From NCBI GenBank assembly GCA_022839105.1, contig JALHDH010000090.1:1-14305 (forward strand): 14,305 nt of DNA. Direction: 5' to 3'. The notes beneath the pieces were generated by a model. The model worked only from the letters and a program-made list of their open reading frames with translations, searched no databases and was not told the origin of the DNA. A program made the position numbers and the translations under genes. Position 1 is the stretch's first letter. Every line of letters begins with the position of its first letter. Positions 1-6,244 of this stretch are shown piece after piece. This stretch comes from a bacterium (GTDB lineage Bacteria > Vulcanimicrobiota > Xenobia > Xenobiales > Xenobiaceae).

Positions 1-474
1 GCGGAAGAGCCGATCCGCTCCCACGCCCGAGCGGGACTCCAGGTGCAAGACCAGGCCGGGGTAGCGATCCAGGGGGAGCAGGGCCCCCTGGGCGGCAAAC
101 TCGTGGGCGTTCACCGGGAACAGATGGTTGGTCAGATCCGGAGTGCCCCCCTGCCGGAGGGCTTCCCGGAAGACGTCTTCGGCCAGCCGGCCGGCCGGCA
201 TGGCCTGCAGGCGGACCGGACGTTCAGGGTTCCGCTCGTTCCAGCGGCGGGTCACCTCGATGGCCCACCCCTGCTCCAGGGGGAAGGAGGAACACCAGAA
301 GGTCAGGGAAGGACGCTCGGGCTGGACGAGGCGCTCGGGGGCCTCGGGAAGGTCGGAGGCGTCCAGGGGGTCCGCTTCGATCAGGAGCGGTTCTTCCGAA
401 GCCTGGACCCATGACGTCCCGCAGGGCGCAAGGGCCATCAAGAGGGCCAGGATGCAGAACAGGATCCTCTTCAC
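1..474 (-). CDS. Extracellular solute-binding protein, family 1-like (C-terminus beyond window)
   Basis: This is the first 158 codons of a periplasmic ligand-binding protein of an ABC importer; the rest lies outside the window. The start is GTG at 474, with a GAGGTGG ribosome-binding sequence about 5 bases upstream that overlaps the end of the preceding gene. The product begins MKRILFCILALLMALAPCG, a positive-hydrophobic signal peptide with a likely signal peptidase I site after VQA (residue 25). The LAPC stretch is a poor lipobox because Pro precedes Cys. From about residue 57 the pattern LTFWCSSF...W..EVTRRWNERNP...V.L then GGTPDL and FAAQGALLPLDRYPG is typical of sugar or polyamine binding proteins: the first strand, a helix with W.ERNP, then PD and the G-LLPLD segment. 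The ligand cannot be told. It lies 9 bases after the SNase-like gene, so the two are probably co-transcribed. The family call is fairly secure. Confidence 0.8.
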   Translation of the reverse strand, partial: MKRILFCILALLMALAPCGTSWVQASEEPLLIEADPLDASDLPEAPERLVQPERPSLTFWCSSFPLEQGWAIEVTRRWNERNPERPVRLQAMPAGRLAEDVFREALRQGGTPDLTNHLFPVNAHEFAAQGALLPLDRYPGLVLHLESRSGVGADRLFR

Positions 475-483
475 GACACCACC

Positions 484-1185
484 TCAGTTTTCGGACATGG
501 GCTGCTCGTTGACCAGCCTTCCGTCGCGATAGATGAAGACCAGCCCCTCCCGAAGATAGAAGTCCGTGATGTAGAAATGGTAGGTGCGGTAGCTGTAGCG
601 ATCAGGTACGCTGATCCGGGTGGTGCGATCGGGCATCCCATACTTCTGGAAGATCCGCTCGCGATCGCTTCCCGCGCCCTCGGAAGCCGCCGGGTCGCCG
701 GGGATCTCGGGCACAGGCCAGCGCGGATTCCCGATCGACCAGATGCCCACCCGCCGGCTCCGCCCGGTATTCTCGTACTTCTCCCAGCTCGCGAAGCGGG
801 GCTCCCGGCGATCCAGCATGGCGTAGCCGTCCACCAGGGCCTGCTTGTTGAAGTTGATCCTGCGGTTCCCGGCCAGGATGGTGATCTCGGCCTGCAGATC
901 CGAGATGAAGCCGGCTCGGCCCTGGTGCTGATGCACCCGCACCATCAGGAGATTCCCGCCCAGGACCTTCGAACAGTACTTGTTGAAGGAAGAGAGGGCC
1001 TTGACCGGGATCGAGACGCCAGCCAGGCGGACCAGGATCGAAGCCGAGATGTCCTGGTGGCTCTGGGCCAGGAGGATGCCCCCGTCCGCCGAGTTGCCCG
1101 CGAAGAATCCCTGCAGGCTCTTCTGGGCGCGGGCCGGCCCCTGGGGAGCGAGCAGGACCAGGGCGACCAGGAGGGCCAGAGGCAT
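484..1185 (-). CDS. Secreted SNase-like (thermonuclease-fold) protein, probably catalytically inactive
   Basis: Predicted 233-residue exported protein. I chose ATG 1185 because it begins a clear signal peptide (MPLALLVALVLLAPQGPARA, cleavage after ARA at residue 20) and has AAGGGGG about 8 bases upstream. The frame stays open upstream to 1335, but that stretch is Pro/Gly/Arg-rich and covers a hairpin cluster. Residues about 48-150 match the staphylococcal nuclease/TNase OB-fold layout: VRLAGVSIP (53-60 region), a long helix, FN-KQALVDGYA (112-122), then SWEKYENTGRSRRVGIWS. The family's catalytic residues appear lost: by this alignment the Asp and Glu after VRL.GV are Ser58 and Val61, and the GR..A.V arginine is missing. 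Residues about 176-225 (RIFQKYGMPD...YRDGRLV) form a second small domain resembling BamE/SmpA-like strands (inference). Role unknown, perhaps binding rather than cutting. Confidence 0.7.
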   Translation of the reverse strand: MPLALLVALVLLAPQGPARAQKSLQGFFAGNSADGGILLAQSHQDISASILVRLAGVSIPVKALSSFNKYCSKVLGGNLLMVRVHQHQGRAGFISDLQAEITILAGNRRINFNKQALVDGYAMLDRREPRFASWEKYENTGRSRRVGIWSIGNPRWPVPEIPGDPAASEGAGSDRERIFQKYGMPDRTTRISVPDRYSYRTYHFYITDFYLREGLVFIYRDGRLVNEQPMSEN

Positions 1186-1393
1186 CAACCATGCCCCCTT
1201 CGGCCTCGGAGTCCGTTCCCTGAATCCGCCACCTACCGTGGCATTCGGCCGCCGATCCGTTTGTGGCCCACCCACACCCGGGTGTGGGTGGGAAGGGCCC
1301 GTCTGCGTCGTCAGGCGCACCTCTGCGGTGCTCACGTAGTTTCCAACTACGCTCCGCTCCTCGAGTTCAGGCGTTCCATGATGCGTTGCTCTC
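1186..1393 (-). other. Hairpin-rich intergenic region, possible structured leader RNA or palindromic repeat element
   Basis: No convincing gene lies in these 208 bases. Read on the minus strand, four stem-loops follow one another: 1351-1335 (7-bp stem CGTAGTT/AACTACG, 3-base loop), 1331-1317 (GCACC/GGTGC, loop GCAGA), the 26-bp palindrome at 1292-1267, and 1246-1222 (GAAT plus GCCAC pairing with GTGGC plus ATTC, with a 2-base bulge). The region lies between the coiled-coil gene stop and the SNase-like gene start, so it may be the 5' leader of the latter, a transcription end, or a dispersed repeat. None of the stems is followed by a T-run. I do not recognise a known riboswitch class. Confidence 0.45.
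1267..1292. repeat. Perfect 26-bp palindrome
   Basis: The arm CCCACCCACACCC at 1267-1279 is followed with no spacer by its exact reverse complement at 1280-1292. As RNA it would form a GC-rich hairpin closed by a minimal loop. There is no T-tract on either side in either direction, so it is not a standard intrinsic terminator. It could be a protein-binding site, a Rho-associated or bidirectional stop, or part of a repeat element. Confidence 0.75.
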
Positions 1394-2572
1394 CTAGGTG
1401 GGATCCTGTCCCTCCGAGAGCCGATTGAAGTCCTGGACCAGCAGGGTCAGTCGGCTCTCCAGACGGCGCAGGAGCAGATCATGCTCCTCCAGAAGGTCGC
1501 GGAAGACTTCGCGCACGTGTTCGCGTTCCCCGGCCTCCTCCGACTCCAGGGCTCCCAACCGCTTGGAGAGGAGCTCCAGGGCGGGGGCCGGATCCTCGTG
1601 CCGTCCCCCCTCCAGGGCCTCCAGACGCCTGGACAGCGCCTCCAGGGCGGGGGCCGGATCCTCGTGCCGCCCCCCCTCCAGGGCCTCCAGACGCCTGGAC
1701 AGCGCCTCCAAGGCGGGGGCCGGGTCCTCGTGCCGGGACTTCTCCAAGGCCTCCAGACGCCTGGCGAACGCCTCCAGGGCGGGCCCCGAATCCTCCTGCC
1801 GATCGTGCCGTGCCCCTTCCAGGGCCTCCAGCCTCTTGGAGAGGGCCTCCAGGGCGCCTGCCCCACCCCGAACCTGGGGAAGCTGCCGACGCAATTCGCT
1901 GAGGGCGACGGGGATGGCGGTGCGCACGGCTTCCAGGCCGGCTTCCATCTCGCGGCGCAGATCCTGGAGGTCCTGGGAACCCGGGCCTGGCACGGCCTGC
2001 GCGGCGGGCGTGGAGGGTTGCGATTCAGGGGCTCGCGGGCTGGACACCTTCTTCTCCAGCCTCTCCAGCCCGCTGCGCAGATCTTCGATTTGACGCGCCC
2101 TCTCTTCGGCCTCGCGCCCGAGCCGGGCCTCCAGGTCCTGCGCGCGCAGTGAAGGCTCCCGGGGAGCCAGGCCCTGAAGCTGCCGGGCGAGTTCCTGAAC
2201 CTGGGCCTCGAGTTCCTGGATCCGGGGGAAAGCCTGGGCAGGTGCCGGGGTGGAGATTCCACATTCCTCGCGAAGCCGGGTCAGCTCCTGCATGAGGCGG
2301 GGCAGGAGCTCCACCACCTCGTGTCCCAGGCCGCCCTTCCCGGCGGTCGCGCCCAGGGCCTCGACCGCCTGGCGCAGGTGCTGGAACTCGGCCTGGGAGA
2401 CCATGCGGGAGGTGACGGTGGCCAGGTCGCGGCGGATCTGCTCCAGCGTTCCCTCCATCTGCTGGCCGGCGGACATCGAGCGCATCCGCTGGGCATGCTG
2501 CATCGCGTCCAGACCGGACTGAAGCTCTTCTTTGAGCCTCTGCAGTCGGAGTTCGAGGTCCTCGGTTTCCAT
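1394..2572 (-). CDS. Coiled-coil protein with internal 22-residue tandem repeats
   Basis: A 392-residue soluble protein with no signal peptide or membrane segment. It is dominated by Glu/Arg/Leu/Ala heptads: residues about 1-60, 120-200 and 215-392 look coiled-coil, with a Pro/Ala/Ser-rich break near 176-197 (APESQPSTPAAQAVPGPG). Residues about 240-335 hold tandem copies of a 22-residue unit of the form ALEALSRRLEALEGGRHEDPAP, three of them nearly identical. It ends with another helix pair (EHVREVFRDLLEEHDLLLRRLESRL). The ATG directly abuts the TAG of the upstream Fic gene, with a GGGAGG sequence inside the end of fic, so it is almost certainly translationally coupled. I do not recognise a named family. 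A scaffold, or a partner or target of the Fic protein, is possible (inference). Confidence 0.75.
   Translation of the reverse strand: METEDLELRLQRLKEELQSGLDAMQHAQRMRSMSAGQQMEGTLEQIRRDLATVTSRMVSQAEFQHLRQAVEALGATAGKGGLGHEVVELLPRLMQELTRLREECGISTPAPAQAFPRIQELEAQVQELARQLQGLAPREPSLRAQDLEARLGREAEERARQIEDLRSGLERLEKKVSSPRAPESQPSTPAAQAVPGPGSQDLQDLRREMEAGLEAVRTAIPVALSELRRQLPQVRGGAGALEALSKRLEALEGARHDRQEDSGPALEAFARRLEALEKSRHEDPAPALEALSRRLEALEGGRHEDPAPALEALSRRLEALEGGRHEDPAPALELLSKRLGALESEEAGEREHVREVFRDLLEEHDLLLRRLESRLTLLVQDFNRLSEGQDPT
1574..1771 (-). repeat. Three tandem 66-bp coding repeats
   Basis: Near-identical units begin at 1574, 1640 and 1706, exactly 66 bases apart. A degenerate flanking unit begins at 1772 and has a 75-base spacing to the next related segment near 1847. 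The period is 22 codons, so frame is kept, and the units encode the EALSRRLEALEGGRHEDPAP repeat of the coiled-coil protein. Very low divergence between the copies points to recent duplication or gene conversion. Confidence 0.85.
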
Positions 2573-3835
2573 CTAGGTCCTCCCTGCGCTGAGTGCGACC
2601 AGATCCCTTCGATTCAGGGCCTGCAGGAGGACATCCTCCAGGACGCCCTCCAGGGTTTCCTCGGAACGTCGGGTCGCTCCCTTGGTGGCCAGAAGAAAGG
2701 GAAGCTCGAAGGCGGGCGGGATCTCTTCGAGGGGAGAACGCTGCGTGAGCAGGAAATGGGAAAGCACGATCCGCGCGGTCCGGCTGTTCCCATCCTCGAA
2801 GGGGTGGATGTAGAGGAATTCGTTGGCCAGCCAGGAGGCGTCCTGCAGGGTTCCAAACAATCCTCGGGGGCCAAAGGCCCGGGATTCCTCCAGCATCCGT
2901 TCCAACCTGGACTCGACCTGTTCGGGCGGGGCGACCTTGAAACGGGGATTGTTGGGAACCTGCACCTTGACCGTGCGGAACCTGCCCGCGGTGGGGTCCT
3001 CCCCCATCAGCATCGCGTGATACTCGCACAGGAGTTCCCGGTTCAGCGGGGTCCTGGAGCTGACCCGCGAACGCACCTGCACCTGGGTGTCCTCATAGCG
3101 TCGTCTGGCCCCGGAATCCAGCAACCCCTCCACGCGACGCGCCAGGTCGTGGCGCAACAGGCGCTGGGTCCCCGACATGAGCCCCTCTCCCGGCAAGGCC
3201 TGCCCCAAGACATCCAGGGCCTCGGGTGGAGTCTGGAACCCCTCGAGGCGATTGCGCCGGATCCGTGCCTGCACCGGCGAGACGGTGATGCCGTGGCGGG
3301 GAACCTTGATCCCCAGGAACGCGCAATACTCATCCAGGAAGAAGTTGGGAACCCACCGGGCCAGCAGGGGCTCATAGGAATACACCAGCAGGACCCCGTC
3401 GTGGATCAGGCGACGCAGGATGGGCGCAGGCACTTCCTGGCCAGGAAGGTCCCGCCCCTGGAAACGCGGCTTTCCGTAGGCCGCCTTGAGCAGGTCCTCG
3501 ACCTCCGGGTTGCTGTACAGGTCGTAGTCGATCCCGTAGGAGAGCGCGAAGTTCAGCGCCCGGAAGAGGCTGGTTCCCCGACCTGAAGCAGACCGGGCCA
3601 GCCTGCCCCCGTGAAAGACCAGCAGGCCCAGGGCCACGGCCTCCTCCAGCGGACGGTGCAGCCAGGACTCGTCGGGGACCAGCAGGTCCCGACAGAGGTC
3701 CTCCAGACGGCATTCCTTGCGCGCCCAGGCCGCCACGAAGAGGTCGAAGGCGCTCAGCGACTGCCAGCGCGTGGCGAAACCCGGGGGCGGTCCAGAAATC
3801 GCTTGACCCATCTCCCCTCCAGCTTCGGGTCCCAT
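2573..3835 (-). CDS. Fic family protein (protein AMPylase-type domain)
   Basis: About 420 residues. The C-terminal half carries the Fic/DOC fold: an upstream GRFRTVKVQVPNNPRFKVAPPEQVESRLERMLEE segment (about 284-317) and the active-site motif HPFEDGNSRTAR (about 344-355). Relative to the canonical HPFx(D/E)GNGRxxR, the catalytic His, the acidic residue and both Arg are present, but the second Gly is Ser. Fic domains usually transfer AMP from ATP to Ser/Thr/Tyr of target proteins. The N-terminal 150 residues look like a winged-helix-type segment (inference). I see no clear [ST]xxxE[GN] auto-inhibitory motif in this protein or in its partner. Start choice: the frame is open to 3949 but would overlap the divergent mazG-like start. 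ATG 3835 has AGGGAG 6 bases upstream; ATG 3811 with GGAGGGGAG directly upstream is equally possible. It is coupled to the downstream coiled-coil gene. Confidence 0.85.
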   Translation of the reverse strand: MGPEAGGEMGQAISGPPPGFATRWQSLSAFDLFVAAWARKECRLEDLCRDLLVPDESWLHRPLEEAVALGLLVFHGGRLARSASGRGTSLFRALNFALSYGIDYDLYSNPEVEDLLKAAYGKPRFQGRDLPGQEVPAPILRRLIHDGVLLVYSYEPLLARWVPNFFLDEYCAFLGIKVPRHGITVSPVQARIRRNRLEGFQTPPEALDVLGQALPGEGLMSGTQRLLRHDLARRVEGLLDSGARRRYEDTQVQVRSRVSSRTPLNRELLCEYHAMLMGEDPTAGRFRTVKVQVPNNPRFKVAPPEQVESRLERMLEESRAFGPRGLFGTLQDASWLANEFLYIHPFEDGNSRTARIVLSHFLLTQRSPLEEIPPAFELPFLLATKGATRRSEETLEGVLEDVLLQALNRRDLVALSAGRT

Positions 3836-3923
3836 CCCGAACTCCCTATCGGTTCTCCAAGAGCTTCCCGCGTCTCCGGCCAGGCCGGGAGGATTCCCCC
3901 CTTCCAGGAGCGCAGCAGGACGG

Positions 3924-4241
3924 ATGAGCACATTCCCCCAGAACCCCACCCTGCCGGAATTGCAGGCCTACGTCGCCAGGACCTGTCGAGAGCGAGGCTG
4001 GGACCGCGCCGACGACCTGGAGACGATGCTCCTCCTGGTCGAGGAGGTCGGCGAGCTGGCCCGGGCCTTGCGAGACCAGCGCGGTCTCTTCCAGGAGGCC
4101 GGCCGCGGCCAATCCCAGGTGGCCGAGGAACTGGCCGATGTCCTGAGCTACCTCCTGGACCTCTCCAGCCGCCTGGGGGTCGACCTGGAAGACGCCTTCC
4201 GCCGCAAGGAGGAGATCAACCAGGAACGCTGCTGGTCCTGA
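3924..4241 (+). CDS. MazG-like nucleotide pyrophosphohydrolase
   Basis: A small 105-residue all-alpha NTP pyrophosphatase of the MazG superfamily. Such enzymes hydrolyse (d)NTPs to NMP plus pyrophosphate, cleaning the nucleotide pool. The metal-binding pattern is clear: LLLVEEVGELARAL (about 36-49, the ExxE pair) and, about 20 residues later, VAEELADVLSYLLDLSSRLGVDLEDAF (the ExxD pair). The length matches single-domain MazG-like/dCTPase-type proteins rather than the two-domain MazG of E. coli. The ATG at 3924 follows an AGGA sequence at short spacing. It is transcribed away from fic, about 88 bases apart, and converges on nrfA with only 12 bases between stop codons. The substrate is not predictable. 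Confidence 0.88.
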   Translation: MSTFPQNPTLPELQAYVARTCRERGWDRADDLETMLLLVEEVGELARALRDQRGLFQEAGRGQSQVAEELADVLSYLLDLSSRLGVDLEDAFRRKEEINQERCWS

Positions 4242-4253
4242 TCCCCCCCGGTT

Positions 4254-5663
4254 TCACTTCGCCGGAGTGGCGGCCTTCCGGGCCTCCAGGTAGGGTTGGA
4301 TGAAGGCCTGGGCCTTCTCCTTGGTCGAGATGTCCGGCATCTCCAGAGGCCTCCACTCCCCCTTGGCGGCTCGGATCCTCTGGGTCTCCAGGCGACACTC
4401 CTGGGCCAGATCGACGGCCTTGCCCAGGATCCGCGCCGACTCCTGGGGCGCGTGGAATCCCAGCCCGTTGGAGGAAGCCACGTAGTCCCAGTACATCTGG
4501 GCCACGCTCACCTGATGGCGGACTTCCTCGAGTTCGGCATTCGTGGCTCCCAGGCGCATCGCGTCGCCGATCTCGAGGTGGGCCGCGGCCAGGACCCGTT
4601 CGACGCGCGAGAGGGCCGTTCGCGTCGTCCCCTGGATGGAGAGGACCCGGGACCGGACATCGCCCTCGCTCCAGCGATGACAGACCTGACAGGCCGAAGT
4701 GGCGTTCATGAGGGGGCTTCGCACCCCGTGGTCGCTGTACTTGATGCCTCCCTCCGAGGTATAGGGCATGTGGCAGTCGGCGCAGGAGACCCCTCGGAAG
4801 GCGTGGATGCCGGCCCGGCTCAGCTCGTAGTCCGGGTGCTGCATCTTGATCATGGGGGCCCCGGAGATGGCGTGGACCCAGTCCACGTGCCCGGTGCGCT
4901 CATAGTAATTCTCGAAGTTCTCGACTGTCAGGCCCTGGTCCCAGGGAAAGGTCAGGTGGTTGGCCTCTTTGCCTTTGAAGTAGTACTCGACGTGGCACTG
5001 GGCGCAGACCAGCGTGCGCATCTCCTGGTGGCTGGCCTGGGCCACGTCCTTGCCCTGGCGCTGGAAGGCCTCGGCCAGGCCGGGACGGGAGATGCGCAGG
5101 GCCATGGTCTGGGGGTCATGGCAGTCCAGGCAGGCGATCGGGTTGGTGATCTCCTCGCGATAATGGTCGAAGGAGTTGGCGTAGAACGCCTCCACCCCGT
5201 CCCGGGCCATCAGGCGGGGGACATCCGGGCTCTTGCAGGTCCAGCAGGTGGCCGGCGTGCTGGCATCGACCCGGGGGGTGCCGGTCACGTCCTCCACCGA
5301 ATGGAAGTGCCCTCGCGGCTTGTTGTAGGCCTTGGTGAAGGAATACCCGGCCCAGAGGACCACCAGCTCGGGCCTCTGAGCCAGGTAGTCCTGGCTGCTC
5401 TCGGGCACGAAGCCGGGGCGGCTGGCCGAATCCCGGGTGGACTCCCACGAGAGGAACTGCCTCGGGAAGGAGACCCCCCACCTGGCAGGATCGGACTCCC
5501 ACTCGTCCAGGGGCTGCAGGAACTGGACCCGGGCCAGCTTGGACTCGGCCCGGCGCTCGTTGATCGAGCTGGCCAGCATTCCCAGGCCGAAGACCACGAG
5601 GCCTGCCAGCACGAAGAGCAACCAGGCGGGGATCAAGGGCTTGCGAGGGGGTTGGATGGTCAT
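4254..5663 (-). CDS. nrfA: Ammonia-forming cytochrome c nitrite reductase, catalytic subunit
   Basis: The 469-residue pentahaem enzyme reduces nitrite to ammonium with six electrons on the outer side of the cytoplasmic membrane. Five haem motifs are visible: CWTCK (140-144, the lysine-ligated active-site haem peculiar to NrfA), CLDCH (178), CAQCH (220), CADCH (294) and CQVCH (325). Active-site residues seem intact: Arg117 in YNKPRGH, Tyr227 in CHVEYYF and His276 in KMQHP. Glu226, Tyr227, Lys273 and Gln275 fit the calcium-site type. Residues 11-31 are a hydrophobic segment that serves as signal or anchor. ATG 5663 has GGAGG 6 bases upstream; longer upstream starts are rejected because they lie inside nrfH. 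It overlaps nrfH by four bases (ATGA). Length matches the family (E. coli mature plus signal about 478). Confidence 0.97.
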   Translation of the reverse strand: MTIQPPRKPLIPAWLLFVLAGLVVFGLGMLASSINERRAESKLARVQFLQPLDEWESDPARWGVSFPRQFLSWESTRDSASRPGFVPESSQDYLAQRPELVVLWAGYSFTKAYNKPRGHFHSVEDVTGTPRVDASTPATCWTCKSPDVPRLMARDGVEAFYANSFDHYREEITNPIACLDCHDPQTMALRISRPGLAEAFQRQGKDVAQASHQEMRTLVCAQCHVEYYFKGKEANHLTFPWDQGLTVENFENYYERTGHVDWVHAISGAPMIKMQHPDYELSRAGIHAFRGVSCADCHMPYTSEGGIKYSDHGVRSPLMNATSACQVCHRWSEGDVRSRVLSIQGTTRTALSRVERVLAAAHLEIGDAMRLGATNAELEEVRHQVSVAQMYWDYVASSNGLGFHAPQESARILGKAVDLAQECRLETQRIRAAKGEWRPLEMPDISTKEKAQAFIQPYLEARKAATPAK

Positions 5664-6244
5664 CGGGAGCCTCCGGAGGGTCTTGCGGAGCCGGGCAGCC
5701 AGCCGCGGGGGATCACGGGGTCGAGCGGTGGAACGGCCGCGTTGGGGGTGGAGGAGAGGCTGTGCACCCGGCCGTGGGGGACCTCTCGGTGACAATCCAG
5801 GCAGAGCCGGCCGTGGTCGGCCAGGTTCGTATGGGCGATCTGGTCGGTGTGGCAGCGGATGCAGTTGTCGTTGATCACGTGGACCGCCTCGGGTCGGGCG
5901 CGGATCACCTGGGGCTCCATCCTCAGGGTGAAGATCGCGCTGTGGCGCATCCCATCCTCGGCCTTGAAGCGGTACTTGGCGATCACGCTGTGGTGGGGCA
6001 CGTGGCAGTCATTGCAGGTGGTATCCCGACCGTGGCTGGAGTGCCGCCAGGTGGCGTACTCGGGATACATGATGTGGCAGTTGATGCAGGCGCGGGGATC
6101 ATCCGAGAGGTAGCTGAAGAAGTTCGAGATCCGCACCAGGTACAGGCCCAACCCGACCAGGGCCCCCAGCAACACCACCAGGAGCGTCCGTTGGCGTCCT
6201 GGCAGGCATCGCCAGGTGTCGAAGAGGCGCTCCTTGAGGCTCAA
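5660..6244 (-). CDS. nrfH: Cytochrome c nitrite reductase small subunit (quinol dehydrogenase)
   Basis: A 194-residue NapC/NrfH-type tetrahaem cytochrome that oxidises membrane quinol and passes electrons to NrfA. One N-terminal transmembrane helix (about 20-37, TLLVVLLGALVGLGLYLV) is followed by four haem sites: CINCHIM (53-59, with the Met that ligates haem 1 in NrfH), CNDCH (77), CIRCH (128) and CLDCH (148). YRFKAEDGMRHS (91-102) matches the conserved region near the quinol site. No ATG or GTG lies in the right place. The start is TTG at 6244, with GGGAGGG 5 bases upstream, and its TTG overlaps the lysC stop (TTGA). The tail after residue 155 is a Pro/Ser-rich extension somewhat longer than usual. 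Coupled to nrfA downstream. Confidence 0.95.
   Translation of the reverse strand: MSLKERLFDTWRCLPGRQRTLLVVLLGALVGLGLYLVRISNFFSYLSDDPRACINCHIMYPEYATWRHSSHGRDTTCNDCHVPHHSVIAKYRFKAEDGMRHSAIFTLRMEPQVIRARPEAVHVINDNCIRCHTDQIAHTNLADHGRLCLDCHREVPHGRVHSLSSTPNAAVPPLDPVIPRGWLPGSARPSGGSR

Noticed and set aside
1186..1335. N-terminal extension of the SNase-like protein in the same frame up to 1335
   Set aside because: The translation is Pro/Gly/Arg-rich, covers the palindrome, and would bury a good signal peptide 50 residues inside the protein.
1222..1351. c-di-GMP-I (GEMM) riboswitch
   Set aside because: Some short fragments (GACGCAGACGGGCC on the minus strand) are reminiscent, but the conserved core and helix order do not match what I know of the class.
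1574..1860. Possible CRISPR-like or satellite repeat
   Set aside because: The units are directly tandem with no unique spacers and keep a 22-codon period inside a coiled-coil gene.
2321..3586. Plus-strand open frame of about 420 codons opposite the Fic gene
   Set aside because: It mirrors codon-position GC bias of the fic and coiled-coil genes, and its translation shows no recognisable motifs.
3836..3949. Longer start for the Fic protein at 3949
   Set aside because: It would overlap the start of the divergent mazG-like gene, and the added residues show no domain character; two internal ATGs have ribosome-binding sequences.
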